Shown piece by piece: positions 35,476-44,035 of a stretch of 64,000 bases of DNA (position 1 is the stretch's first letter; the number at the start of each line of letters is the position of its first letter). The translations under genes and the position numbers were made by a program. The notes under the pieces were generated by a model, which worked only from the letters and a program-made list of their open reading frames with translations, searched no databases and was not told the DNA's origin. The stretch is from Nocardia ignorata NBRC 108230 (GTDB taxonomy: Bacteria > Actinomycetota > Actinomycetes > Mycobacteriales > Mycobacteriaceae), in the NCBI RefSeq assembly GCF_001612905.1, contig NZ_BDBI01000008.1, positions 124,001 through 188,000 on the forward strand. Reading direction: 5' to 3'.

Positions 35476-35506
35476 GGGCCCGGATCCAACGCGAGGATCC
35501 GGGTCC
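35476..35506. terminator. terminator hairpin
   Basis: CCCGGATCC (35479-35487) and GGATCCGGG (35495-35503) form a perfect 9-bp stem around AACGCGA. Three further outer pairs are possible if one G-U pair is allowed. It follows the DUF4189 gene on the minus strand and faces the end of the ABC ATPase fusion. Confidence 0.65.
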
Positions 35507-35522
35507 GAGTGCTAGGCGACGA

Positions 35523-35957
35523 TCAGCGCGCGTTGTCCGTGCAGACCACGTCGATGACCTTGGTGCCGCTGAGATCGGACGACCCGAAGTTGGCCAGCTG
35601 TGCGACCGGAACGCCCTCGGCCAGCTTGTCGATAGCCCTGCGCACAGCCTCGCTGCGGTTCGCTGCCGCCGCGGCGGCGACCCAACCTTGGTCGTTCCAA
35701 ACCAATGCCCCGCAGCCGTTCGCCCACGTGACCATCACCTCGCAGTCCTGCCCGCCGCCACAGTTCTCGATCGCGCGGGCGCGCGCCTGCTCCTCGCTGG
35801 AGTAATTCGCGGTGGTGAAGCCATACCATTGCGGCACGCTGAACACGATCGCTCCCCACTGGTCGCCCGCAGCGTCTGCCGGACCTGCGCCGAACACCGA
35901 CCCAGCCGCAAGACCGAGCGCCGCAACGGCGAAGCCGGCCTTACCCATGAAACTCAT
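35523..35957 (-). CDS. secreted DUF4189 protein
   Basis: 144 residues. A Sec signal (FAVAALGLAAGSVFGAGPAD) is followed by a DUF4189 domain: GAIVFSVPQWYGFTTANYSS, the ARAIENCGGGQDCEVMVTW cysteine pair, and a late Cys in VVCTDNAR. DUF4189 proteins are small exported actinobacterial proteins of unknown function with conserved disulfides. ATG 35957 follows a GGAGA site. Confidence 0.85.
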   Translation of the reverse strand: MSFMGKAGFAVAALGLAAGSVFGAGPADAAGDQWGAIVFSVPQWYGFTTANYSSEEQARARAIENCGGGQDCEVMVTWANGCGALVWNDQGWVAAAAAANRSEAVRRAIDKLAEGVPVAQLANFGSSDLSGTKVIDVVCTDNAR

Positions 35958-36125
35958 TCGAAAGATCTCCTCTGAAAACTGATTCCGGAAGTCCGGAACG
36001 TTCCAGATAGTCACCGAAGACCGGTCACAGCCAACTCCACAGGAAAACGTCATACCGGATTGATCACCCGCGACGAAAACTTGTGTGTGGCAGGGCTACT
36101 GGGAGAGGTGGCGGTCACGGCGGGA

Positions 36126-37283
36126 TCAGCTCTGGCACCGCCCGCCGAATCCGGCAGGATCGCGCAGGGTGCCGAACAGCAGCCAGCTGAGCACCGGCAT
36201 GAGCACCAACGGCATCAGTGCGATCTGCAAGGTGGTGGCGTCGGCGAGCGAACCGAGCAGCGGGCCGGCCAGACCGCCGATGCTGACGGTGAGCCCCAGG
36301 GTGACGCCGCCGGCGGTGCCGACCCGGGTGGGCAGGTAGTCCTGGCCGAGGGTGACCTGCAGGGAGAACGGCACGTAGAGCCCGATCGAAGTCAGTGCGA
36401 CGAACGCGTACACCGCCGGTCCGGGGGTCCACACCACACCGGCGATCGCGGCCGCGGCCACCAGGTAGGACCGACGTGAGACCAGCACCCGGTCCCAGCG
36501 CTCGGCCAGCGATCCACCCAGCACCGACCCGATGACCCCGCCCAGGTAGAGCACGAACAGCGCGACCGTGCCGGCGGTGGCGCTGCCGCCCAGGCGCTGG
36601 GTGATGTAGAGGGAGATGAAGGTGCTCAGCCCGACGAAGGCGATCGAACGGAAGATCACCGCTGCCGACAGCCGCAGGAACGAGGCCATGTCGTCGGGAC
36701 CGGGCGGGGTGAACCCGCTGTCTCCGGCCGCCTGGCGCTGCGCCAGGGCGCGCAGCACCGGCAGGGTCAGCGCGGCACCGGCCAGGGCGGGCAGCACCAG
36801 CAGCGGGGTCCAGTCCAGCCCGCCGACGGATACGGTGGCAGCGACCAGCAGCGGCGCCAGCGCGAAACCGATGTTGCCGCCGGTGGAGAAGTAGGCCATC
36901 TGGGTGTGGCTGCCGCCGCCGACCGCCCGCGCGATCCGCGCGGATTCGGGATGGTAGGCCGCCACTCCGATCCCCGAGATCGCCACGAACACCAATGTCA
37001 GCGCGTAGGAACTGCTCAACCCGCTCATCGCGATCCCCGCACCACCGACCACGGTGGCCACCGGCAGCAGCCACGGCATCGGCCACCGGTCGGTCAACGC
37101 CCCGAACAACGGCTGTACCACCGATGACAGCAGCGACGCCGCGAGCACGATCCCCGAGGCCGCGGCGTAGGTGTAGTCGCGCTCGACGACGAAGAACGGC
37201 ACGAGTGCGGCGACCGCGCCCTGATAGACGTCGACGCATGCGTGTCCGGTCGACAGCAGCAGGGTTGAGGTATTCCGTCGCAT
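36126..37283 (-). CDS. MFS transporter, fosmidomycin-resistance (Fsr)-like
   Basis: 385 residues with 12 membrane segments. STGHACVDVYQGAVAALVPF in helix 1 is characteristic of the Fsr group, followed by GALTDRW in the helix 2-3 loop and AYHPESARIARAVG. These pumps export fosmidomycin-like or other small molecules. ATG 37283 places a short basic N-terminus before helix 1. It is divergent from the AraC-type gene 57 bases away, which probably controls it. Confidence 0.88.
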   Translation of the reverse strand: MRRNTSTLLLSTGHACVDVYQGAVAALVPFFVVERDYTYAAASGIVLAASLLSSVVQPLFGALTDRWPMPWLLPVATVVGGAGIAMSGLSSSYALTLVFVAISGIGVAAYHPESARIARAVGGGSHTQMAYFSTGGNIGFALAPLLVAATVSVGGLDWTPLLVLPALAGAALTLPVLRALAQRQAAGDSGFTPPGPDDMASFLRLSAAVIFRSIAFVGLSTFISLYITQRLGGSATAGTVALFVLYLGGVIGSVLGGSLAERWDRVLVSRRSYLVAAAAIAGVVWTPGPAVYAFVALTSIGLYVPFSLQVTLGQDYLPTRVGTAGGVTLGLTVSIGGLAGPLLGSLADATTLQIALMPLVLMPVLSWLLFGTLRDPAGFGGRCQS

Positions 37284-37340
37284 CCAACGATGCTGCGCGA
37301 GCAGGCCTTTGACGCGCTTCCGATAAACTGACAGACAATA

Positions 37341-38078
37341 ATGGAAATCCGCCACCAATCCGTCGCGCCGACTCGCGCCCAGCTCCTGGCCCCCGGCGAG
37401 GAGATCGACGCCCACCGCCACGACGATCACCAGATCGTTTACGCAGGCCGGGGTGTGCTCTCGATCAGCACCAGCGCCGGAACCTGGGTCGCGCCCGGTA
37501 CGCATGCGATCTGGGTGCCCGCCTGCACCGTTCACGCTCACCGCGCCTACGGCGAACTCGAACTGCACCTGCTCGGCCTGCCCGCCGCCGACAATCCCCT
37601 GCACCTGAACACTCCCACCGTGCTGACTGTCGGGCCGTTGCTGCGAGAGCTGATCATCGCCTACACCCGCGACAGCGCAGACACCCCACAACGTGCCCGG
37701 ATGCGTGCGGTCCTGCTCGATCAGCTGCACGCCGGCCCGCAGCAGCCCCTGCACCTCCCCATGCCGACCAACCCCGTTCTGCGCGCGGTCTGCGACATTC
37801 TGCGCGCGGACCCCGCCGACCCCCGCACCCTGGCCGAACTCGGCCGCGAGGTCGGCGCGAGCGACCGCACCTTGTCCCGGCTGTTCCGCAACGATCTGGG
37901 GCTGACCTTCCCGCAATGGCGAACCCTGCTGCGCCTGCACCACGCGCTGATCCTGCTCGCCCACAAGACCCCGGTCACCACAGTGGCCCATCGTTGCGGG
38001 TGGGCGACCGCGAGCGCGTTCATCGATGTCTTCCGCACCACCTTCGGCCACACCCCGGGCACCCACCTGCACCAGTGA
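37341..38078 (+). CDS. AraC family regulator with cupin sensor domain
   Basis: 245 residues. The N-terminal cupin reads EIDAHRHDDHQIVYAGRGVL with His metal- or ligand-binding residues. The C-terminal tandem HTH is seen in LAELGREVGASDRTLSRLFR and TTVAHRCGWATASAFIDVFR. This architecture is commonly found divergent from MFS pumps, as here. It presumably activates or represses the Fsr-like transporter in response to the exported compound. Confidence 0.88.
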   Translation: MEIRHQSVAPTRAQLLAPGEEIDAHRHDDHQIVYAGRGVLSISTSAGTWVAPGTHAIWVPACTVHAHRAYGELELHLLGLPAADNPLHLNTPTVLTVGPLLRELIIAYTRDSADTPQRARMRAVLLDQLHAGPQQPLHLPMPTNPVLRAVCDILRADPADPRTLAELGREVGASDRTLSRLFRNDLGLTFPQWRTLLRLHHALILLAHKTPVTTVAHRCGWATASAFIDVFRTTFGHTPGTHLHQ

Positions 38079-38194
38079 CGCCCCCGAGCCCAGGCGGGGC
38101 AGGCAAGACGGCGCCGTGCTGCGGCGCACCGTCAGTCCGGCACCAGCGGCTCGGCTGTCCGGTGCTGTGCGCCCTCCAACATTGCCCGACCTGA

Positions 38195-38671
38195 TCAGCG
38201 AGGTCTGCCGACCTCGTGTGCGAGGTCCGAGACCCGCTGGTCGTGATCGCGCAGCAGCCGCGTCCTGTTTGCGAGCCACATGGTCAAGAAAGGGAACACA
38301 ACCCCGACCACCAGGGCGGTCAATGCGACCTCGGACGGAATCGACGGCGGCCCGCCCTCGGCAGGGAGCGTGTGTGGGCGATCGGTGGTAACGCCATACA
38401 AGACGAGCAGCAGGACGAAATCCGTTACGAACAGCCAGCATCCACCGACGATCACCGCCGGACGCGCGATAACCGCGCCGACCGCCAGCGCGACAGCCCC
38501 GATTCCGACAGTGATCGCTTCGACGACCAGAAGCTCGTTCACACCCGGCGCGACCTGCGCGTCGGGTGCCCCGCCCACCAGCCACGCAAAGCCGTAGACC
38601 AAGACGAGTCCAGCACCGGTCGAACTCCCGAATCCAGCAAGTACCCTCGCCCGTATCTGTACCGATCCCAC
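38195..38671 (-). CDS. hypothetical four-helix membrane protein
   Basis: 158 residues with four hydrophobic segments (around GAGLVLVYGFAWLV, AITVGIGAVALAVGAVIA, WLFVTDFVLLLVLYGV and ALTALVVGVVFPFLTMWL) and a basic cytoplasmic end. The start at GTG 38671 is the farthest upstream in frame and lacks a strong ribosome-binding site. No family recognised. Confidence 0.6.
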   Translation of the reverse strand: MGSVQIRARVLAGFGSSTGAGLVLVYGFAWLVGGAPDAQVAPGVNELLVVEAITVGIGAVALAVGAVIARPAVIVGGCWLFVTDFVLLLVLYGVTTDRPHTLPAEGGPPSIPSEVALTALVVGVVFPFLTMWLANRTRLLRDHDQRVSDLAHEVGRPR

Positions 38672-39090
38672 AAGATGACTTCAGCACAGAAATATGGGGA
38701 TTCAGTGAAGAAACCGGTCAGAAACGCAGCACGTCTGGTCGATGAAGACGGTTGCACGTCGGCAAGACACTGATCCGCGGAGCCGCACCGTGACCGGTCG
38801 GCACATCAGCGGCGGATCCACTGGTCTGGAACCAACGCCACCTCGGCCGGGAGATCCAGTGCCCGCAGCTCAGCGTGCCGAGGTCTGCTCATCGGGGCGC
38901 AGGCGGACCGCCGTTGGCCTCACGCAGGAGCGCGGCGGCGCCATCGCCCCGATGATGTCGTTCCTCGACCCCGCCTCGTGAACCCAGCGGATCCGCCATG
39001 ATCGGGCGATCCGGCGCCTCATCAGCAGCCCTCGGTCCCGGGCAGCTGTGCGGGGTCCGGCCGGACCCCGGCAGGTCCGGCCGGACGTGC
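38672..39090. other. 419-base region without a supported gene
   Basis: It contains upstream sequence of the four-helix protein and the terminator region of the peroxidase gene. A 32-codon frame at 38675 has no ribosome-binding site and no recognisable motif. Two GGTCCGGCCGGACC-type palindromes lie at its right end. Confidence 0.4.
39052..39086. terminator. tandem palindromes downstream of the peroxidase gene
   Basis: GGGGTCCGGCCGGACCCC at 39052-39069 is a perfect 18-bp palindrome and GGTCCGGCCGGAC recurs at 39074-39086. They lie 5 to 39 bases beyond the stop of the minus-strand Dyp-type peroxidase gene and probably terminate it, although a perfect palindrome without loop could also be a protein-binding site. 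Confidence 0.5.
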
Positions 39091-40293
39091 TCAGCTGTCG
39101 AACAGCTGCTGACCCAGGTAGTTCCCAGGACCTGGGACACCCGGTGGGATCACGAAGACGGCGGAGCCGATCGGTGTGGTCCATTCGTTGAGCGCGTCGA
39201 CCTCGGCCAGCCGTTGTTGCACCGGCAGGAACTGGGTGTCGATGTCGCGTTGGTAGGCGACGAACAACAGCCCCGAGTTCGACACCTGCCCGGGTTCGGG
39301 TGGTTCGTCGTAGTTGAACCCGCGGCGCAGGAACCGTTCGCCGTCGCTGGTGTGTCTGGCTCGGGCCACATGCGAGGACGGCGGGATCACCGGGATTCCA
39401 TGGCGGTCGAGGGCGGCCAGGTCCGGCTCGTCGAACTCGGTGGTACCGGTCAGCGGCGCACCGTTGGACAGTCGTCGCCCGACGGTCAGTTCCCTGGCCT
39501 CGACGTCGAGCTCGTCCCAGCGATCGAGGTCCATCGCGATGCGCCGCAAGACCAGTGACGTGCCACCGGCCAGCCACGGCACCGACGCACCGTCTTCCCA
39601 GACCAAACGTTCGAAATCGGGCGCGGCGATGGTGACCGTTCCGTCGACCTGTCCCATGAGGTTGCGCATGGTCGCACCCGACGGTGGGTCCCGGAAACCC
39701 CGTTGCACCCACCGCACCCGAACCAGCGACTGCACGTGCTTGGACAGCACCCGAACCGCGTGCGCGACGGTGGTCGACTCCTCGGCGCAGACCTGTATCA
39801 GCAGATCGGCGCCGGTATAGGCGGGGTCGAGCCGGTCGATGGGGAAGGCGGGTAACGGTCTTAGCCACGAGGGCCGCCGCTGTGACAACCCGGCGATCGT
39901 GAACACTTCCGGCCCGAATCCGACGGTGATCGTCAGTTTGGCGGGCCGGGCGGCCAGTTCCGGTTCGGTGTCGGCCAGCGCGGGCAGACCGCTCGTCAGA
40001 CGAGCCGCGTCGTCGGTCCAGATGCGGAGCAGGCCGATGATGTCGTCCCGAGTGGTGCCCGCGACGAGGTCGAAGCCGGCGAAAGCGACGTGCCGCTGTG
40101 GGATGGTCTCGATACCGGCCTGGTGCTTGCCGTAGAACGGCACGGTGTCGAGTGCGGCGTCACGTTCGGGCTGGGGATCGGTGAGACCGGCCGCGCCCCA
40201 GCCCGCCGCTGTCGCGCCGACCAAGCCCGCTGCTGCGGCTCCCCCGCCGAGCAAGTGCCGACGGGAGAGCCTGCGTTGCCGCGGATCAGCCAT
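39091..40293 (-). CDS. Dyp-type heme peroxidase (EfeB-like), Tat-exported
   Basis: 400 residues. The N-terminus has a twin-arginine signal (RRLSRRHLLGGGAAAAGLVG). The Dyp signature is present as MGQVDGT (GxxDG with catalytic Asp), together with FVAYQRDIDTQF and a proximal His region (GIPVIPPSSHVARARH). It is a periplasmic-side, heme-dependent peroxidase or deferrochelatase. The first 8 bases overlap the upstream copper-chaperone gene, an arrangement known for actinobacterial copper/heme clusters. ATG 40293 begins just before the Tat signal. Confidence 0.9.
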   Translation of the reverse strand: MADPRQRRLSRRHLLGGGAAAAGLVGATAAGWGAAGLTDPQPERDAALDTVPFYGKHQAGIETIPQRHVAFAGFDLVAGTTRDDIIGLLRIWTDDAARLTSGLPALADTEPELAARPAKLTITVGFGPEVFTIAGLSQRRPSWLRPLPAFPIDRLDPAYTGADLLIQVCAEESTTVAHAVRVLSKHVQSLVRVRWVQRGFRDPPSGATMRNLMGQVDGTVTIAAPDFERLVWEDGASVPWLAGGTSLVLRRIAMDLDRWDELDVEARELTVGRRLSNGAPLTGTTEFDEPDLAALDRHGIPVIPPSSHVARARHTSDGERFLRRGFNYDEPPEPGQVSNSGLLFVAYQRDIDTQFLPVQQRLAEVDALNEWTTPIGSAVFVIPPGVPGPGNYLGQQLFDS

Positions 40294-40846
40294 CGTGCGA
40301 AGGGCTCTCGGCCCCGGGGACATAGTTTTCCTTGCCGCCCGCGAAGTCGCGGACCTGCGCGGTGACGACCAGTGTCTGCCCGTCGGCGAAGGTCAGGGTG
40401 ATCGTGGTCTGCGCGCCGGTACGCAACGGCTGAACCAGGTCCATGAACATCAGGTGGTCGGCGCCGGGTTTCAAGGTCACCTCCCCGTTCGCGGGGATGG
40501 TGATGCCCCCTTGCTTGGGTCGCATGGTCTTGGTGCCGGTGCTGTCGGGCACGACTTCGTGGATCTCCACCCGCTGCGACGCGGGACTGGTCGCGGCCAC
40601 CAGCGTCACCGGGGCGTCACCGGTGTTGCGCAGGTTGCCGAAGGCCGCCGACATGCCGGACTCGGCGGCTTTGATCCACTGATCGGTCATGCTGACCGGG
40701 GCGGCGCTCGGCGCCGTGCCCGCCGAAACGGATTCGGCACCGGAACAGCCCGCGGTGAGCGCGGCCAGTGTGGCCATGGCGACGGTAGCGCCGAAACCTC
40801 GCACGACACGAGGTGAGCGCAAGCGGGTACGCGGAGAGAAGGACAT
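40286..40846 (-). CDS. PCu(A)C-type copper chaperone lipoprotein
   Basis: 186 residues. Lipobox ALTAGC near residue 34 after a hydrophobic signal. The copper-binding motif is arranged as EIHEV, then MRPKQGGITIPANG and PGADHLMFMDL, giving the His/Met ligands of DUF461 proteins. These deliver Cu(I) outside the membrane to cytochrome oxidase or other cuproproteins. It is operonic with the Dyp peroxidase (8-base overlap). Confidence 0.88.
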   Translation of the reverse strand: MSFSPRTRLRSPRVVRGFGATVAMATLAALTAGCSGAESVSAGTAPSAAPVSMTDQWIKAAESGMSAAFGNLRNTGDAPVTLVAATSPASQRVEIHEVVPDSTGTKTMRPKQGGITIPANGEVTLKPGADHLMFMDLVQPLRTGAQTTITLTFADGQTLVVTAQVRDFAGGKENYVPGAESPSHDG

Positions 40847-40903
40847 GACGAACTCCGATCATCAGGTGAGGGGGAACCCGGACCGGCGCGTGGATTCGAA
40901 CCG

Positions 40904-41455
40904 CTATACCGGTGCGGGGTGAGATGCGCGTAACCCGTGCCGCGGCGGGCCGCGCAGGCTGATGACGGGCCGACGAAGAAGTTGTCGAACGATCGCCCGT
41001 TCGGCGTCCGGCACCGGAACTGTCGGGCGAGAAGGCACACCGACGACGCCGACCAGCGCGATGACAAGTCGACACACGCTGCTGATCGCCCGCCCGAGCC
41101 CGACTTCGGCACCGCGGATCGCCAAGGCGCCCAGAGGGATCGCCACCAGGTGCGCGATCACCATCGCCACGGTGACGCCGTGATGGGAATGGCCGGGGCC
41201 GAGGGAAAGCGCCATGTGCCCGACGTATTGCCCCACAGCCAGAACCGCCATGGTCGACACCGCGTGGGCGCCGCGCGGGAACGTGCCCGCGACGACACCG
41301 ACGAGGGCGCAAGCAGCGAACAACAGGACCAGCGAAGAGCTCGCGGGCACTCCGCTCGCACCACCGAGTCCGTGCGCGAGAACCGCGACCGCCCCGGACG
41401 CCGCACCCACACTCACACCCCGGACACCCGCGGTCTGATCGGTGGGGGAGCGCAC
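40904..41455 (-). CDS. His-containing membrane protein, copper-linked by context
   Basis: 183 residues from GTG 41455. Four or five hydrophobic segments are visible, and a His-rich loop (GHMALSLGPGHSHHGVTVAM) could bind copper. It ends 57 bases before the copper-chaperone gene and is transcribed in the same direction. A role in copper delivery is inferred from context only; no named family was recognised. Confidence 0.68.
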   Translation of the reverse strand: MRSPTDQTAGVRGVSVGAASGAVAVLAHGLGGASGVPASSSLVLLFAACALVGVVAGTFPRGAHAVSTMAVLAVGQYVGHMALSLGPGHSHHGVTVAMVIAHLVAIPLGALAIRGAEVGLGRAISSVCRLVIALVGVVGVPSRPTVPVPDAERAIVRQLLRRPVISLRGPPRHGLRASHPAPV

Positions 41456-41659
41456 CAGGTCATCCTACGACGACGTGTCGTTGTTCTGGATACGAGGGCG
41501 GGTGAGCAGCTTTGATGCCAGTCGCCATCTACCGTGCGTAGCGGTCTGCGGCGCCGGGTGGGGTCGAGACCGATCGCGACGGGTGCCGACACGCAGCATG
41601 ATCGTTGTCGCCGGGAGCGTCAGCGTGGCGGGGCGGTGCGGACGCGTCGCGAGCGCGCA

Positions 41660-41698
41660 CTATCGGCGGCGATTTCGGTAGCGAAGCGCCGCCGATAG
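41660..41698. terminator. 12-bp hairpin
   Basis: CTATCGGCGGCG (41660-41671) and CGCCGCCGATAG (41687-41698) form a perfect 12-bp stem with a 15-base loop. It lies 32 bases downstream of the nucleotidyltransferase gene on the minus strand and most likely terminates it. Confidence 0.62.
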
Positions 41699-41730
41699 CA
41701 CGGTCGACTGGTCGGGTGAGGCGGTCGGCG

Positions 41731-42484
41731 TTAGTCAGCCGAACGCAGCAGCAGTTCTTGTGCGTGCGACAGCATCCGGTCCAGCGTCTCCGGTTCCGGG
41801 CGGCGTCCGGCGATGATTTCGTCGAGCTCACGCAATCCCGCCCGATGCAGGAGTCGCTTCTCGTTGGTGACCCACTCGCCGCGTGCGGCCAGCACGGCGT
41901 GCGCGGCCTGCATGCCCGCGGTGGCGAGCGCACCCGCGACTTCGGCGACCTGGCCGCGTGCGGCGTAGGCGCTGCGGGCGTACCGCAATGTCAGTTCGGC
42001 CTTGTCGCGCCAGATCGGTGGGGCGGCGTCGCGCAAGGCCCGCGGGAACCGCGGGCGGGGGAGCTGCCCACGCAGGACCTGGTTGAGGGCCAGTTCTGCG
42101 ACCAGCAGATAACTGGGGATCCCGGCCAGGTGGAACATCAGCGGCTCCCCAATGGAACCGGCCCTGGCGTGCCTCGGCGAGGTGGTGTTCGACGACATCG
42201 AGATCGCGATAGTGGATATCGGCGGCTCGGCCGTCGATGGTGAGCCACGCGCCGCCGTTGAACACCCCGCCGCCCCACGCACCGATCTCGGAGACCGTCC
42301 CGGGCCAACCGACCTCACGTAGGTCATCGGGAGAGAAGGGGCCCCGATAGTAGACGGCGAAATCCCAGTCGCTGTCCGGGGTGTGGGTGCCGGTGGCGCG
42401 GGAACCGCTGAGTGTGACGGCTTGCACGGTGGGCAGGGCAGCCAGGCGTGCGGCGACCAGATCGCAGAATTGTTTGTCGGTCAT
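41731..42484 (-). pseudogene. frameshifted nucleotidyltransferase-domain protein
   Basis: From ATG 42484 the frame gives a complete nucleotidyltransferase core: LSGSRATGTHTPDSDWDFAV (GS...DxD motif) and a third Asp region in GRAADIHYRD. Near 42150-42165 the homologous sequence changes frame and continues as EPLMFHLAGIPSYLLVAELA to a stop at 41731. Joined, the protein would be about 250 residues, normal for this family. A single-base insertion or two-base deletion explains it; a sequencing error cannot be excluded. Confidence 0.72.
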
Positions 42485-42542
42485 GAAACCGGTCGCCGCC
42501 GCACGAATGTCCTGATCGGCTCACCGCAGACCCGTACACATA

Positions 42543-43793
42543 TCAGGCGCGGTCGTACGCGAGGTAGCTGCGCTGGGTGGCGATATGCCCGGCGACGTAT
42601 CGGGCGTCGTGCCACACCCCCCAGATGAAGGAGGATCCGCGACGGGACAGCCAGGGCAAGCCGACGAAGTAGAGGCCGGGCTCGGCGGAGACTCCGCGGC
42701 GGTGCTCGGGCCGTCCGTTCTCGTCGAACGCGTCGACCTTCAGCCAGCTGTAGTCGGTGGCGAAGCCGGTGGCCCACACGATCGACGTGATGCCGACGGC
42801 GGCGAGGTCGAGCTCCAGGATGGGGTCGATGACCGAGGCCGGGTCGGGGCCGAGGACGCGTGCCTCGGGCTCCTCAGGGAGGTCGGCGTTGTTGCGTTCG
42901 GCCCAGGCATCGGCCTGGTCGAGGAGCTCGAGGTAGTTGGCATCGCCTGCGGCGATGTTGTCGGCGAGGTCCGGCGCGAAGCGCAACACGCCGTCGTCGT
43001 ACGACTCGGCCCTGCCGACGAGGTGGATTCCCTGGGCGGCGAGTTCGCGGAAGTCGACCGTGTGCCCGCCGCGAGCGCCGCTGACCGCGATGGTCACGTG
43101 CTCGGCGCCTGCGGCGGGGGTCTCCATGTCCCAGAGGCCGAGGACCCCGAGCCACCAGCAGAAGTCGCGGCCCCGATAGCTGCGTGGGGGCCGGTCGTGT
43201 GGGCCGACCGAGAGGTATACCTCGCGCCCGGAGCGCTGGAGCTCGTCGGCGATCTGCACGCCGGACGACCCGGCGCCGACGACCAGCACGGCGCCCTCGG
43301 AGAACTGGTCGGGGTTGCGGTAGCCGCTGGAGTGGATCTGCACCGGTACGGCTCCCTCGGGCACGATGGGCGGGATGATCGGGCGCTGGAACGGTCCGGT
43401 CGCGGCGACAACGAACTGTGCGTCGATGACGCCCTCGGAGGTCTCGACCCGGAATCCGCGCTTTCCGATGTGCCGCCGCACCGAGGTCACTTCCACGCCG
43501 CATCTGATCGGCGCCGCGATCTTCTCGGCGTAGGCCTCGAAGTACTTCGCCACCTGGTCCTTGGACGCGAACGCCGAGGGGCTGACGTCGTCGAACTCGA
43601 GGCCGGGGAAGCGGTCGTGCCAGGCGGGCCCGTTCGCGACGAGTGAGTCCCACCGCTCGGTGCGCCACCTCTCCGCGATCCGGTGTCGCTCCAGCACCAG
43701 GTGCGGAACGCCACTGTCGCTGAGGTGCTCGCTCATCGCGACGCCGGCCTGCCCGGCGCCGACGACGAGGACCTCGATCTGCTCGCTCGCCAC
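42543..43793 (-). CDS. flavin-containing monooxygenase-like NAD(P)/FAD oxidoreductase
   Basis: 416 residues. EVLVVGAGQAGVAMSEHLSD is the FAD-binding GxGxxG, AVLVVGAGSSGVQIADELQR the NADP-binding GxGxxG, and IVWATGFATDYSWL the ATG-containing C-terminal motif of the FMO/YUCCA-like group. GTG 43793 was chosen over GTG 43820 because GGAGG lies 5 bases before it. It probably oxygenates nitrogen, sulfur or a ring carbon of the substrate handled by the island. It is divergent from the RidA operon with a shared regulatory region at 43794-44035. Confidence 0.88.
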   Translation of the reverse strand: MASEQIEVLVVGAGQAGVAMSEHLSDSGVPHLVLERHRIAERWRTERWDSLVANGPAWHDRFPGLEFDDVSPSAFASKDQVAKYFEAYAEKIAAPIRCGVEVTSVRRHIGKRGFRVETSEGVIDAQFVVAATGPFQRPIIPPIVPEGAVPVQIHSSGYRNPDQFSEGAVLVVGAGSSGVQIADELQRSGREVYLSVGPHDRPPRSYRGRDFCWWLGVLGLWDMETPAAGAEHVTIAVSGARGGHTVDFRELAAQGIHLVGRAESYDDGVLRFAPDLADNIAAGDANYLELLDQADAWAERNNADLPEEPEARVLGPDPASVIDPILELDLAAVGITSIVWATGFATDYSWLKVDAFDENGRPEHRRGVSAEPGLYFVGLPWLSRRGSSFIWGVWHDARYVAGHIATQRSYLAYDRA

Positions 43794-43871
43794 TCCAACC
43801 TCCACACTCTCGACGGCCACCAGTTCGGGTGTGCCGTGCTTGTCCGCAATCCTCAGCCCTGGACTTACCGG

Positions 43872-43978
43872 TGTCCAACAGATGTTGTTGTCGCTCTAGT
43901 TCTGTTTTATAGATGCAAGGACGACGGGCTTAGCTATCGGATCAGCTGATGCAGATGCTCACAAACATCTGTTGGACA
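43872..43978. promoter_or_regulatory. 15-bp inverted repeats in the divergent FMO/RidA promoter
   Basis: TGTCCAACAGATGTT (43872-43886) and AACATCTGTTGGACA (43964-43978) are exact inverse complements, 77 bases apart. Each is 58 to 79 bases upstream of one of the two divergent starts. The symmetrical placement suggests a regulator such as the LysR or TetR protein of the island acting on both promoters, possibly by looping (inference). Confidence 0.65.
43901..43916. promoter_or_regulatory. GCATCT-nn-AAAACAGA motif, copy 1
   Basis: The minus strand reads GCATCTATAAAACAGA. The same 16-mer with 14 identities occurs at 50314 upstream of the NCS1 permease gene. It lies between the two arms of the 43872/43964 repeat. 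Confidence 0.5.
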
Positions 43979-44035
43979 TATCGCTTTGGGTGCAGTGGAC
44001 TGGGGCCAGTCACCTGTCCAGGAGTGAGGAATCAC

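Noticed and set aside
35286..35489. A 67-codon minus-strand ORF with one hydrophobic segment
   Set aside because: It would need a TTG start inside the 35479-35503 terminator stem and has no ribosome-binding site.
36126..38687. One long 853-codon minus-strand frame as a single protein
   Set aside because: Only the C-terminal 385 residues are an MFS pump. The rest is antisense to the AraC regulator and the region after it, with low-complexity translation.
38675..38773. A 32-codon plus-strand ORF (starting MTSAQKYGDS)
   Set aside because: No ribosome-binding site, no recognisable motif and no conserved neighbour support.
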